Origin: Pseudorhodoferax sp. Leaf267
Lineage (GTDB): Bacteria > Pseudomonadota > Gammaproteobacteria > Burkholderiales > Burkholderiaceae_C
DNA: 64,000 nt
Direction of reading: 5' to 3'
Assembly (NCBI RefSeq): GCF_001422405.1
Contig: NZ_LMMV01000001.1
Coordinates: 966,620 to 1,030,619, forward strand
The notes under the pieces are model-generated. The model was not told where the DNA came from. It ran no database searches and was given only the letters and a program-made list of their open reading frames with translations. The translations under genes and the position numbers were made by a program. The number at the start of each line of letters is the position of its first letter. Positions within the stretch are counted from its first letter, which is position 1. Positions 8,760 through 17,963 of this stretch are shown here, in pieces.

Positions 8760-10129
8760 GCGGCCTCCAGCCAGGCTTGCGCGGCCTGGGCTTCGGTGTG
8801 CAGCTGGACCTTTGCCAGCGTGCCGCGCTGCAGCCAGTCGCGCCAACGGGCGGCGTCGGCCTCCTGCCGCGCGCCGAGCAGCAGCAGGCCGCAGGCGCCG
8901 GCCAGGCCGCAGGCCTCGCGCACGAAGCGCTCGGTCCCGCGGTCGGGGCTGGAGGGCGCGTGGCAGGCGATCAGCAACTTGTGCGGCGGCGCGGCGGCCA
9001 GGGCCTGCAGCACGGCGGCGCGCTCCTGCTGCGTGCCCTCGATCCGCTGTGTGTGCCACGGGCCTTGCAGCGGCGGCCATTCAGTCTCAGGCGGCAGCTC
9101 GAAGCCCAGCAGCCAACGCTCGGCCGTCTCGGGCGCGGCGCGCACCAGCGCGCGCACAGGCGCATCCGCCGCATGTTCTACATCGATGATCTGCGCCGGC
9201 TCCATGGCCTCGAAGCGGGCCAGCAGGCGGCGCACATAGGGGTCGGCCAGGTCCAGCCGCAGCCGGCCCTGGCCGCGCCGCCACATCGCCCAGCACCACA
9301 GGCCGCACAACACCCGCACCGCCAGCCCATAGACGGCTACGCAGCCCAGCAGCCACCAGGCCCAGGCGCGCTGCGCGTCGGCGCCGGCCAGCGCGGGCTG
9401 CAGCAGCGTGGCGGCATCGGGCACCGCAAAGCCCAGCCGCTGCGGCAACCAGCCCGTGGCGCGCACGAACTGCACGAAGAACTCCGGCGTGAGGATGGTG
9501 GTCTCCCAGGTCAGCCGGTAGGCGCGCAGCGAGAAGCCCAGCGCCAGCGCGACCAGCAGCAGCACGAAGGACAGCGTCCAGATCCCATGGCTGACGCCGC
9601 CGAAGGCCCAGGGCGCGAGCCGCGCGCGGCCCAGCACGTCGCTCGTGGCGCGCGCCAGTTGCACGGCGTGCGGCCCGCGGTCCAGCGGCAAGCGGGCCGT
9701 GAGCTGCAGGGCCCAGCGGCCCAGCGCGCCGCCGGCCGTGGGCAGCGGCACGAGCAGGCTGGCCAGCCACAGCAGCAGCGTCAGCCCATGCAGCCCCAGC
9801 AGCGACACGAAAGCCGCCACCACGTTGATCTCGCGCGCATCGCCCAGCACCACGCGCGCCAGGCCCCAGGCGGCGAACACCACGACCAGGGCCAGCACCA
9901 GCACCACGCCGCCGCCCAGGTGGCGCCAGCGGGCCCATTCACGGCCCAGGCCCAGGCGTTGGCCCAGCAGCGCCGCGCGTTCGTGCACGCGGCCAGCGCC
10001 GTCGGCCTGCGCGGCGAAAGACTGGCGCATGGCCTGGCCGTCTTCGAGCGGGCCGTCGTCTTCGACCAGTTGCACGGCGCGCGTGATGGCGGCCTGGGCC
10101 AGAGGGCTGCGGATGGGGGTGGGATTCAA
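8756..10129 (-). CDS. DUF2868 domain membrane protein
   Basis: A ~457-residue protein with at least four transmembrane segments (for example VVLVLALVVVFAAWGLARV, GLTLLLWLASLLVPLP and WTLSFVLLLVALALGF). A soluble C-terminal domain follows with a short hydrophobic strand, KLLIACHAPSSPDRGTERFV. The N-terminal motif LVEDDGPLEDGQAMRQ fits the family. No good ATG lies close to the homology: TTG at 10129 is chosen, with TTG 10135 and ATG 10180 as alternatives. The ATG would overlap the divergent PhoX-like gene. The DUF3482 GTPase follows in the same operon, suggesting that the membrane protein and GTPase act together. Confidence 0.78.
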   Translation of the reverse strand: MNPTPIRSPLAQAAITRAVQLVEDDGPLEDGQAMRQSFAAQADGAGRVHERAALLGQRLGLGREWARWRHLGGGVVLVLALVVVFAAWGLARVVLGDAREINVVAAFVSLLGLHGLTLLLWLASLLVPLPTAGGALGRWALQLTARLPLDRGPHAVQLARATSDVLGRARLAPWAFGGVSHGIWTLSFVLLLVALALGFSLRAYRLTWETTILTPEFFVQFVRATGWLPQRLGFAVPDAATLLQPALAGADAQRAWAWWLLGCVAVYGLAVRVLCGLWCWAMWRRGQGRLRLDLADPYVRRLLARFEAMEPAQIIDVEHAADAPVRALVRAAPETAERWLLGFELPPETEWPPLQGPWHTQRIEGTQQERAAVLQALAAAPPHKLLIACHAPSSPDRGTERFVREACGLAGACGLLLLGARQEADAARWRDWLQRGTLAKVQLHTEAQAAQAWLEAA

Positions 10130-10202
10130 GTGCAAAAGCGGGCGCGGACAATGGGACGGCGCAGCATGCCACAGCGGCATGGAACCAAACGTAAAGGGCA
10201 CG

Positions 10203-12104
10203 ATGGGCAAGGATTTCGCGGCGATGGAGTGCAGCAACCGATCGGGCAACGCCACGCTGGCGGCGGTGTCCGATCCGGCCCGGCGCATCTGGCTGCAGGG
10301 CGGCCTGGGCGTGGCCACCGCCGCCCTGCTGGCGCCGCTGGCGGGCTGCGCGCTGCCGGCCGCTGGCAATGCGCGCATCGGCTTCACGGGCGTCCCGGCC
10401 TCGACGGCCGACCGCGTGACCGTGCCGCCCGGCTACGAGGCGCACGTGCTGGCACGCTGGGGCGAGCCCGTGGGCCTCGCCGGCGCCATGCCGGCCTTTC
10501 GCGACGACCTGTCGAACACCGCCGAGGAGCAGGCGCAGCAGCTCGGCATGCACCACGACGGCATGGCCTACTTCGCACTGGACGGCCAGCGCGGCCTCTT
10601 AGTCATCAACCACGAGTACACGGACGAGGGCATGCTGCACACGGGCGGCATGGCGCCGTGGACCCTGGAGAAAGTGCGCAAGTCGCAGGCCGCGCATGGC
10701 CTGTCGGTGGTCGAAGTGGCATTCGACGGCCGCCAGTGGCAGCTGGTGCGGCCCAGCCCGTTCGCGCGCCGCATCACGGCGCGCACGCCCTGCAGGCTTG
10801 CCGGCCCCGCCGCCGGCCACCGGCTGCTGCGCACGGCCGCCGACCCCGAGGGCCGCACCGTGCTGGGCACGCTGAACAACTGCGCCGGCAGCGCCACGCC
10901 CTGGGGCACCTACCTGGCGGGCGAGGAGAACTTCAACTTCTACTTCGCAGGTGGCCCGCGGCGCGACGCCGACCAGTTGCGCTGGGGCATGACGGACGAG
11001 GCCTGGTTCCGCTGGAACGAGCACGATGCCCGCTTCGATGCGCGCCAGCATCCGAACGAGTTCCACCGCTTCGGCTGGATCGTGGAGGTCGACCCGATGG
11101 ACCCCACGGCCGCGCCCGTCAAGCGCACGGCCCTGGGGCGCGGCGTGCACGAGGGCGCCTGGGTCGCGGCCACGCGCGCAGGCCGGGCCGTGCTCTATTC
11201 GGGCGAGGACGCGCGCTTCGAGTACCTCTACAAGTTCGTGAGCGCCGGCCGCATCGCGCCGGCCAGCCCCGGCCGGACCGCCGCGCAGGCCAACCGCACG
11301 CTGCTGGACCACGGCACCCTGTACGTCGCCCGCTTCGACGCCGACGGCACGGGCCGCTGGCTGCCGCTCGTGCACGGCGAGGGGCCGTTGACGGCTATGA
11401 CCGGCTTCGCCGACCAGGGCGAGGTGCTGGTCAAGACGCGCCAGGCCAGCGACCTGTTGGGCGCCACCCGCATGGACCGGCCCGAGTGGATGGCCATCGA
11501 CGCGGCGCGCGCCACCGTGTACTGCACGCTGACCAACAACACCGCGCGCGGCCAAGCCGGCCAGCCCGGCGTGGACGCGGCCAACCCGCGCGCTAACAAC
11601 GTGATGGGCCAGGTGATCCGCTGGACCGAGGACGGCGACCTGGACGCCACGCGCTTCCGCTGGGACCACCTGCTGCTGGCCGGCGACCCGGCCAACGCGC
11701 GGCCCGAGGCGCGCGGCAACATCCGCGGCGACCTCTTCGCCTGCCCCGACGGCCTGATGCTGGACGCGCGCGGCCTGCTGTGGATCCAGACCGATGCGTC
11801 GGCCTCCGCGCTGAACCAGGGCGAGCTGCAGCGCCTGGGCAACAACCAGATGCTGGCCTGCGACCCGGCGACGGGCGAGGTGCGGCGCTTCTTGACCGGG
11901 CCGGTCCACTGCGAGATCAGCGGCGCGACCATGGCGCCCGACGGGCGCACGCTGTTCGTGAACATCCAGCACCCGGGCGAGCCGGCGTCCGACCGCAGCG
12001 CGCCGCACGAGGTCATGAAGTACTCGACCTGGCCCGACGGCGGGCGCCCGCGCTCGGCCACGCTGGCCATCCGCCGCATCGACGGCGGGCCGGTCGGGAC
12101 CTGA
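10203..12104 (+). CDS. PhoX-like DUF839 protein with Tat/lipoprotein-type signal
   Basis: A ~633-residue protein of the PhoX/DUF839 family. The leader holds an RR motif (DPARRIWLQGG) and a hydrophobic run ending in LLAPLAGC, so export by Tat with lipidation at the cysteine is plausible. Family motifs include TVPPGYEAHVLARWGEPV, NHEYTDEGMLH and LAGEENFNFYF, and the C-terminal half carries beta-propeller-like repeats. PhoX enzymes are calcium/iron-dependent alkaline phosphatases, but the wider family includes members of unknown activity. ATG 10179 and ATG 10224 are alternative starts. It is divergent from DUF2868 and converges on the cNMP-binding oxidoreductase gene, which stops at the adjacent base. 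Confidence 0.82.
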   Translation: MGKDFAAMECSNRSGNATLAAVSDPARRIWLQGGLGVATAALLAPLAGCALPAAGNARIGFTGVPASTADRVTVPPGYEAHVLARWGEPVGLAGAMPAFRDDLSNTAEEQAQQLGMHHDGMAYFALDGQRGLLVINHEYTDEGMLHTGGMAPWTLEKVRKSQAAHGLSVVEVAFDGRQWQLVRPSPFARRITARTPCRLAGPAAGHRLLRTAADPEGRTVLGTLNNCAGSATPWGTYLAGEENFNFYFAGGPRRDADQLRWGMTDEAWFRWNEHDARFDARQHPNEFHRFGWIVEVDPMDPTAAPVKRTALGRGVHEGAWVAATRAGRAVLYSGEDARFEYLYKFVSAGRIAPASPGRTAAQANRTLLDHGTLYVARFDADGTGRWLPLVHGEGPLTAMTGFADQGEVLVKTRQASDLLGATRMDRPEWMAIDAARATVYCTLTNNTARGQAGQPGVDAANPRANNVMGQVIRWTEDGDLDATRFRWDHLLLAGDPANARPEARGNIRGDLFACPDGLMLDARGLLWIQTDASASALNQGELQRLGNNQMLACDPATGEVRRFLTGPVHCEISGATMAPDGRTLFVNIQHPGEPASDRSAPHEVMKYSTWPDGGRPRSATLAIRRIDGGPVGT

Positions 12105-13778
12105 TCAGGCCGTCGCGGCCAGGTACTGGTGCAGCGCGGCGACCACGGCCGCGCCCTCGCCGATGGCGGCGCCCACGCGCTTGGTGGAGCCGGCGCGCAC
12201 ATCGCCAATGGCGAACACGCCGGGCACGCTGGTTTCCAGCAGTGCGCAGTCCGGCCCCTGCCCCTGCGCCGCCACGCCGGTCAGCACGAAGCCGTGCGCA
12301 TCGAGCGCCACGCCGCAGCCGGCCAGCCAGGCCGTTTCCGGGTCGGCGCCGACGAACAGGAACACATGGGCGAGCGCGCGCTCGATCTCCTCGTCGCGCT
12401 CGCGCCAGCGCACGCGCTGCAGCGACTGGCCAGGCGCGCCGTCCAGCTGCGTCAGGCTGGCGTGCGTGCGCAGCGCGATGTTGGACGCGGCCGCGATGCG
12501 GTCCACCAGGTACTGCGACATGCTGGCCGCCAGGTTCGGCCCGCGCACCAACATGTGGACCTGTGCCGCGTGCTGCGACAGGTAGACCGCGGCCTGCCCG
12601 GCCGAGTTGCCGCCACCCACCAGCACCACCTCGGCGCGTTGGCACATCTTGGCCTCCAACGGCGAGGCCCAGTACCAGATGCCACGGCCCTCGAACTCGG
12701 CCAGGCGAGGCAGATCGGGCCGCCGGTAGCGCGCGCCGCTGGCCACCACCACGGCGCGGCTGCGCAGGCGGCGGCCATCGGTGAGCTGCAGCACGAGTTC
12801 GCCATCCGGCCCGGTGCGGCTGCAGTCGAGCTGCTGCACCTGGGCCGGGATCAGCATCTGCGCGCCGAACTTCTGCGCCTGCACGAAGGCGCGGCCGGCC
12901 AGGGCCTGGCCCGAGATGCCGGTGGGGAAGCCCAGGTAGTTCTCGATGCGCGCGCTGGCGCCGGCCTGGCCGCCGTAGTAGCGGCAGTCGAGCACCACGA
13001 CCTTGAGGCCCTCGGAGGCGGCGTAGACCGCGGTGGACAGGCCGGCAGGACCGGCGCCGACGATGGCGATGTCGAACAGTTCGTCGTGCGCCTCGCTGTC
13101 CACCATGCCGAGCCGGCGCGCGAGCTCGTCCTCGCCGGGATTAACCAGCACCGTGCCATCGGCCAGCACGGCCAGTGGCTTGGCGTGCTGCAGGCTGCAC
13201 TGCGTGAGCAGCGCGGCGGAGTCGTGGTCGCTGGCGGTGTCGACGACCTGGTGCGGGTGGCCGTTGCGCGAGAGGAAGTTCTGCAGCCGCCGCAGGTCGG
13301 GCGAGTCGGCCGCGCCGATCAGCACCGGCCCGCTGGCGCCGGACTCGATCAGCGCCACGCGGCGCAGGATCAGCGCGCGCACGATGCGTTCGCCGAGCTC
13401 GGCCTCGGCCACCAGCAGCGCGCGCAACTGCTCGGGCACGACCAGCAGGGCTTCGACGTCTTCATCGGCATAGCCATCGACCAGCGCATGGCGGCCGGAC
13501 AGCTGGCCCACCTCGGCCACGAACTCGCCTGGCCCCTGGCGCGTGATCGGCACCACATGGCCCAGGCCGTCGCGCTGGCTGATGGCGACCACGCCCTTGA
13601 GCACGATGTACATGCCCGGGCCGGGCTCGCCGGCCGCGAACAGGCGCTGGCCGCGCGCGTAGTGGTGGATCTGGCCGAAGCGGCCGATGCGGGCAATTTC
13701 CGAATCGCTCAGCACCGGAAACATCTGGTGCCGGCGGTCGGCGGTGGCGGGACGGGTTTCGGCTGGAGGATTCGTCAT
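12105..13778 (-). CDS. Cyclic-nucleotide-binding domain / thioredoxin-reductase-like flavoprotein
   Basis: A 557-residue two-part protein. Residues ~20-140 form a cNMP-binding jelly roll (ARGQRLFAAGEPGPGMYIVL, then GPGEFVAEVGQLSG). A thioredoxin-fold-like linker follows (VLADGTVLVNP near residue 212). From ~235 a thioredoxin-reductase-like module holds the FAD site IAIVGAGPAGLS, the NAD(P) site VLVGGGNSAGQAA near 385 and a final FAIGDVRAGSTKRV. The redox-active CxxC of true thioredoxin reductase is absent: the corresponding stretch reads YWASPLEA. It is therefore unlikely to reduce thioredoxin, and may be a nucleotide-gated NAD(P)H oxidoreductase or sensor. ATG 13778 is preferred over an upstream start because the extension lacks similarity. 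Confidence 0.85.
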   Translation of the reverse strand: MTNPPAETRPATADRRHQMFPVLSDSEIARIGRFGQIHHYARGQRLFAAGEPGPGMYIVLKGVVAISQRDGLGHVVPITRQGPGEFVAEVGQLSGRHALVDGYADEDVEALLVVPEQLRALLVAEAELGERIVRALILRRVALIESGASGPVLIGAADSPDLRRLQNFLSRNGHPHQVVDTASDHDSAALLTQCSLQHAKPLAVLADGTVLVNPGEDELARRLGMVDSEAHDELFDIAIVGAGPAGLSTAVYAASEGLKVVVLDCRYYGGQAGASARIENYLGFPTGISGQALAGRAFVQAQKFGAQMLIPAQVQQLDCSRTGPDGELVLQLTDGRRLRSRAVVVASGARYRRPDLPRLAEFEGRGIWYWASPLEAKMCQRAEVVLVGGGNSAGQAAVYLSQHAAQVHMLVRGPNLAASMSQYLVDRIAAASNIALRTHASLTQLDGAPGQSLQRVRWRERDEEIERALAHVFLFVGADPETAWLAGCGVALDAHGFVLTGVAAQGQGPDCALLETSVPGVFAIGDVRAGSTKRVGAAIGEGAAVVAALHQYLAATA

Positions 13779-13830
13779 CGGGACACCCTGCGGCGCGACG
13801 GCGCCGATGCCCCGCATTCTGCGCGGGGGC

Positions 13831-14349
13831 TTACGGGAGTGCGCGCTTCAGGCGCATTTCCTCGATGCGGATGGTGCCCAGCGGCGTGGTGCGCGCGGTC
13901 GTCAGTTCGCGCTTGAAGCCGGCCAGGTCGAAGAAGCGCAGCGCGCGCTCGTTGCGCAGCGGTATCCACACCGTCACGCTGGTGCAGTCTTCGTCCTCCA
14001 GGCCTTCGCGCGCGGCATCCCAGAGCGCCAGGCCGCAGCCGCCATCCCAATGGGTGGGCAGCACATGAATGGCCCAGATCTCGCCCACCGTGGGCTTGGT
14101 GCCCTTGTCGCGCGAGCGGTCGTAGGCGACGAAGCCGACGACCTGCCCTTCGTACACCGCGACCTGCACCTGCGGGTCGCCGAACTCGATGGCTTCGCGC
14201 CATTTCGACAGCCGCTGGGCCGTGGGCTGAATATTCAACTGGTCCTCGGGCACGATGCCGGCATAGGCGGCCTGCGTGGCAGCGACGTGGACATCGACGA
14301 TGGCTTGGGCGTCGCGCATCGTGGCGGGACGGACTTCGTAGGAGGACAT
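13831..14349 (-). CDS. GNAT family N-acetyltransferase
   Basis: A 172-residue single-domain GNAT protein. The fold is visible as an N-terminal VRPATMRDAQAIVDVH strand-helix, a central EIWAIHVLPTHWDGGCGLAL acetyl-CoA-binding region (with GGCGLAL in place of the usual Q/RxxGxG/A) and a C-terminal NERALRFFDLAGF motif. The family moves an acetyl group from acetyl-CoA to an amine; the substrate is unknown. It is divergent from the small ferredoxin gene, with 67 bases between the starts. Confidence 0.85.
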   Translation of the reverse strand: MSSYEVRPATMRDAQAIVDVHVAATQAAYAGIVPEDQLNIQPTAQRLSKWREAIEFGDPQVQVAVYEGQVVGFVAYDRSRDKGTKPTVGEIWAIHVLPTHWDGGCGLALWDAAREGLEDEDCTSVTVWIPLRNERALRFFDLAGFKRELTTARTTPLGTIRIEEMRLKRALP

Positions 14350-14416
14350 GCTTGGGGGAGAGATGCCGGAAAGGGCCAGGATTGTCGCCGCAAGCGCGCC
14401 CTACACTCCTGCGCCC

Positions 14417-14707
14417 ATGCCCTCCCCCACTTTCACCGTGCGGTTGACCCGGCCGGGCCAGGAGCCCGGTCGCTTCGAAACGCCGGCCGACCTGCCCGTG
14501 CTGCTGGCCGCCGAGCGCGCCGGGCTGGCGCTGGAAAGCTCGTGCCGCAACGGCACCTGCCGCAGCTGCATCTGCCTCATGACCGAGGGCAGCGTGGCCT
14601 ATCGCATCGAATGGCCCGGCCTGTCGCTGGACGAAAAGCGCGAGGGCTGGATCCTGCCCTGCGTGGCCTACGCCACCAGCGATCTGGCGCTGGACCTGCC
14701 GCTGTAA
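14417..14707 (+). CDS. Small 2Fe-2S ferredoxin-like protein
   Basis: A 96-residue beta-grasp protein with a plant-type 2Fe-2S cluster motif: Cys43, Cys48, Cys51 and a distal Cys82 (CRNGTCRSC and LPCVAYA). It should be a soluble one-electron carrier. The partner is not evident from the immediate context, since the next gene is guanylate kinase. Whether it can serve the ferredoxin-dependent step of the nicotinate locus at 22-37 kb is only a guess. The chosen ATG is the first one with family similarity. Confidence 0.85.
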   Translation: MPSPTFTVRLTRPGQEPGRFETPADLPVLLAAERAGLALESSCRNGTCRSCICLMTEGSVAYRIEWPGLSLDEKREGWILPCVAYATSDLALDLPL

Positions 14708-14738
14708 ACTCGGCGCCCTTTTGCAGACCCCGCGCGCC

Positions 14739-15359
14739 ATGGACTACCCCGGCAATCTGATCGTCGTCGCAGCCCCCAGCGGGGCCGGCAAGTCCAGCCT
14801 GGTCAAGGCGCTGCTCGAACTCGATTCCCGCATTCAGCCTTCGGTCTCGCACACCACGCGTGCCCCGCGCGGCCAGGAAAAGCATGGCCGCGAGTATTTC
14901 TTCGTGCCTGACAGCGATTTCGACGCCATGGTCGCCGCCGACGGCTTCGTCGAATGGGCGCTGGTCCATGGCCGGCGTTACGGCACCTCGAAGAAAGCGA
15001 TCGAGGAGCGCATTGCCCAGGGCGCGGACGTGATCCTGGAGATCGACTTCCAGGGCGCGATGCAGATCAAGAAGGCATTCGCCAATGCCGTGCTGATCTT
15101 CATCCTGCCGCCGAGCTGGGAAGAATTGCGCTCGCGGCTGGAGCGCCGCGGCGAGGACACGCAGGATGTCATCGAACTGCGGCTGAAGAACGCGGCCGTC
15201 GAGATGGCACAGGCCGAAAAGTTCGACTTCGTTATAATCAACGAGTTGTTCGACCGGGCGGTTTTCGACCTGAAAGCCATCGTCCATGCCCAGCGACTCA
15301 AATACCTGGCGCAGGCGCGTGCCAGGGCCGACATCTTCCAATCCCTGCAGATCCTCTGA
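14739..15359 (+). CDS. gmk: Guanylate kinase
   Basis: A 206-residue cytoplasmic kinase that converts GMP plus ATP to GDP plus ADP. The P-loop is [10 protein letters not shown] (residues 12-21). The GMP-binding segment is [13 protein letters not shown], followed by GREYFFV, and the lid region and [18 protein letters not shown] motif are present. Length matches the family. ATG 14739 is used; a TTG 18 bases upstream is less likely. It lies directly upstream of rpoZ and spoT, the usual order in proteobacteria. Confidence 0.97.
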   Translation: MDYPGNLIVVAAPSGAGKSSLVKALLELDSRIQPSVSHTTRAPRGQEKHGREYFFVPDSDFDAMVAADGFVEWALVHGRRYGTSKKAIEERIAQGADVILEIDFQGAMQIKKAFANAVLIFILPPSWEELRSRLERRGEDTQDVIELRLKNAAVEMAQAEKFDFVIINELFDRAVFDLKAIVHAQRLKYLAQARARADIFQSLQIL

Positions 15360-15374
15360 GCACTGGAGTCCCCC

Positions 15375-15578
15375 ATGGCACGCATCACCGTCGAAGACTG
15401 CCTCGAGCAGATCCCCAACCGCTTTCAGCTGGTGCTGGCCGCGACCTACCGCGCCCGCATGCTGAGCCAGGGCCACGCACCCCGCATCGAGAGCAAGAAC
15501 AAGCCAGGCGTGACCGCGCTGCGCGAAATCGCCGCTGGCAAGGTCGGCCTGGAGATGCTGAAGAAGGTCCCCTCCTGA
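15375..15578 (+). CDS. rpoZ: RNA polymerase omega subunit
   Basis: A 67-residue omega subunit with the canonical start [20 protein letters not shown] and the [13 protein letters not shown] segment. It helps fold and assemble the beta' subunit and is part of a ppGpp binding site on RNA polymerase in proteobacteria. The spacing from gmk is 15 bases and a GGAG ribosome binding site precedes the ATG. A rho-independent terminator follows within 25 bases, so spoT downstream probably also relies on its own promoter or on read-through. Confidence 0.97.
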   Translation: MARITVEDCLEQIPNRFQLVLAATYRARMLSQGHAPRIESKNKPGVTALREIAAGKVGLEMLKKVPS

Positions 15579-15600
15579 TCGCTTATCCACACGCTTGAGA

Positions 15601-15630
15601 AAGGGCACCGCATCGCGGTGCCTTTTTTCT
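15601..15630 (+). terminator. Rho-independent terminator after rpoZ
   Basis: An 8-bp perfect GC-rich stem GGCACCGC/GCGGTGCC (15605-15612 and 15616-15623) with a 3-base ATC loop, followed by six T residues at 15624-15629. It lies 23 bases after the rpoZ stop and 42 bases before the spoT start. Confidence 0.85.
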
Positions 15631-15671
15631 TGGGGGCTTGCGTTCGGGGGGCGCAGGCTACATTTGAGGGT

Positions 15672-17963
15672 ATGAACGTCGAACTGCCCTCCGACACCGC
15701 AGTCCGGACATCGCCCCGCAAGGGTCCCAAGGCCGTGGAGGCCAGTCCGGCCGCCGCCAATGCCGCCGCCGCCAGTTTCGCCGCCCTCACGGCCAGCCTG
15801 GACTATCTGGACGCCCAGAGCATCGAGCAGGTGCGCCAGGCCTACCGCTTCGCCGACGAGGCGCACCTGGGCCAGCTGCGCAGCAGCGGCGAGCCCTACA
15901 TCACCCACCCCATCGCCGTCGCGGCCCAGTGCGCTGCCTGGAAGCTCGACGCGCAGGCCTTGATGGCCGCGCTGCTGCACGATGCGATGGAAGACTGCGG
16001 CGTGACCAAGCCGGACCTGATCGAGCGCTTCGGCGCGCCGGTGGCCGAGCTGGTCGACGGGCTGACCAAGCTGGACAAGCTGCAGTTCAACACGCGCGAG
16101 GAAAGTCAGGCCGAGTCCTTCCGCAAGATGCTGCTGGCGATGGCGCGCGACGTGCGCGTCATCCTGATCAAGCTGGCCGACCGCAGCCACAACATGCGCA
16201 CCATGGGCGACATGCCGCGCAGCAAGTGGGCGCGCATCTCGTCGGAGACGCTGGACATCTACGCCCCCATCGCGCACCGGCTTGGCCTGAACGTCACCTA
16301 CCGCGAATTGCAGGAGCTGGCCTTCCAGCACCTGATGCCCTGGCGCCACGCCGTGCTGGCCAAGGCCGTGGCCAAGGCACGCAGCCGGCGCCGCGACCTC
16401 GTGCAGAAGGTGCAGGCCGAGCTGGAAGCGGCTTTTGCCAATGCCGGCATGAAGGTGCGCATCGCCGGGCGCGAGAAGACGCTCTATTCCATCTACCGCA
16501 AGATGGACGACAAGCACCTGTCGTTCGCCCAGGTCACCGACATCTACGGCTTTCGCGTGGTCGTGGGCAGCGTCACCGACTGCTACACGGCACTGGGCAT
16601 CCTGCACCAGCTCTACAAGCCCGTGCCCGGCCGCTTCAAGGACCACATCGCGATCGCCAAGGTCAACGGCTACCAGTCGCTGCATACGACGCTGGTGGGG
16701 CCGTCCGGCGTGAACGTCGAGTTCCAGATGCGCACGGATGCGATGCATGTGGTGGCCGAGTCCGGCGTCGCTGCGCATTGGCTGTACAAGGCCAACCATC
16801 CCGAGGGCCACGCCAGCGACCGCATGGGCGCCCAATGGCTGCAGTCGCTGCTGGACATCCAGCACGAGACACGCGACGCCTCCGAGTTCTGGGACCACGT
16901 CAAGGTCGACCTGTTCCCGGACGCGGTCTATGTGTTCACCCCCAAGAGCCAGATCATGGCGCTGCCGCGCGGCGCCACTGTCGTCGATTTCGCGTACGCG
17001 ATCCACAGCAACGTGGGCGACCGCACGGTGGCCGCGCGCATCAACGGCGACCAGGTGCCGCTGCGCACCGAACTGCACAACGGCGACGTGATCGAGATCA
17101 TCACCGCGCCCGTCTCGGCACCGAACCCGGCTTGGCTGGGCTTCGTGCGCACCGGCCGCGCGCGCTCCAAGATCCGCCACCACCTGAAGGGCCTGGCGCA
17201 GACCGAATCCGAAGGCCTGGGCGAAAAGCTGTTGACCCAGGCCGTGCGCGCCGAGGGCATCGAGACCCTGCCCGGCAGCGATGCGGAAGGCCAGCCGATC
17301 TGGGACAAGCTTTTGCGCTTTTCGGGCAACCGCACGCGCGCCGAGCTGATGACCGACATCGGCCTGGGCAAGCGCATCGCCAGCATCGTGGCCAAGCGCC
17401 TGAAGGTGCTGGTGACCGAACGCGGCGCCAAGGCCGACCCGCTGCTCATGACGCGCGAACGCTACACGGCGCACGAAAGCGTGTCGCAAGGCGGCGTGGT
17501 GATCGACGGCAGCGAGAACGCGTCCGTGCAGTACGCGCGCTGCTGCCGCCCCGTGCCCGGCGACGAGATCGTGGGCTACCTCGGGCGCGGCGAGGGCCTG
17601 TTCATCCACACGGCCGACTGCGCGCTGGCCAAGCGCCTGCAGTACAAGGACAGCGAGCGCTTCATCGCGGTCGCCTGGTCCGACGAGCCCGTGCGTTCGT
17701 TCGAGACGGGCATCGTGGTCACCGTGAACAACGGCAAGGGCGTTCTGGCCCGCGTCGCGGCGTCGCTGGCGTCCGCCGAGGTGGACATCATCCACATGGA
17801 CATGGGGCAGGAAGAAACGCAGGACGCGTCGGACCTGCGCTTCGTGATCTCGGTGCGCGACCGCATGCACCTGGAGCAGGCGCTGCGCACCCTGAAACGC
17901 ACGCCTGCGGTGCTGCGCGCGGTGCGCGCCACGGCCGCCGCCTATGCCGGCGGCGCCGGGTAG
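15672..17963 (+). CDS. spoT: Bifunctional (p)ppGpp synthetase/hydrolase, RelA/SpoT family
   Basis: A 763-residue long RSH protein. The N-terminal HD hydrolase domain keeps the HDxxED catalytic motif (His103-Asp104). The synthetase domain (about 260-370) carries RFKD at residues 321-324, the charge pattern of bifunctional enzymes as opposed to the EXDD of synthetase-only RelA, plus KVNGYQSLHTTL. A TGS domain follows (VYVFTPKSQIMALPRGAT), then a zinc-finger-like CCRPVPGDEI region and a C-terminal ACT domain. It makes and degrades (p)ppGpp in the stringent response. The ATG at 15672 follows the rpoZ terminator. The last 22 bases overlap greB on the other strand. Confidence 0.96.
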   Translation: MNVELPSDTAVRTSPRKGPKAVEASPAAANAAAASFAALTASLDYLDAQSIEQVRQAYRFADEAHLGQLRSSGEPYITHPIAVAAQCAAWKLDAQALMAALLHDAMEDCGVTKPDLIERFGAPVAELVDGLTKLDKLQFNTREESQAESFRKMLLAMARDVRVILIKLADRSHNMRTMGDMPRSKWARISSETLDIYAPIAHRLGLNVTYRELQELAFQHLMPWRHAVLAKAVAKARSRRRDLVQKVQAELEAAFANAGMKVRIAGREKTLYSIYRKMDDKHLSFAQVTDIYGFRVVVGSVTDCYTALGILHQLYKPVPGRFKDHIAIAKVNGYQSLHTTLVGPSGVNVEFQMRTDAMHVVAESGVAAHWLYKANHPEGHASDRMGAQWLQSLLDIQHETRDASEFWDHVKVDLFPDAVYVFTPKSQIMALPRGATVVDFAYAIHSNVGDRTVAARINGDQVPLRTELHNGDVIEIITAPVSAPNPAWLGFVRTGRARSKIRHHLKGLAQTESEGLGEKLLTQAVRAEGIETLPGSDAEGQPIWDKLLRFSGNRTRAELMTDIGLGKRIASIVAKRLKVLVTERGAKADPLLMTRERYTAHESVSQGGVVIDGSENASVQYARCCRPVPGDEIVGYLGRGEGLFIHTADCALAKRLQYKDSERFIAVAWSDEPVRSFETGIVVTVNNGKGVLARVAASLASAEVDIIHMDMGQEETQDASDLRFVISVRDRMHLEQALRTLKRTPAVLRAVRATAAAYAGGAG

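Noticed and set aside
14577-17870. 1097-codon open frame on the minus strand opposite gmk, rpoZ and spoT
   Set aside because: It lies antisense to three strongly conserved genes, and its His/Gln/Arg-rich composition is what antisense reading of GC-rich codons yields. It is a shadow frame.
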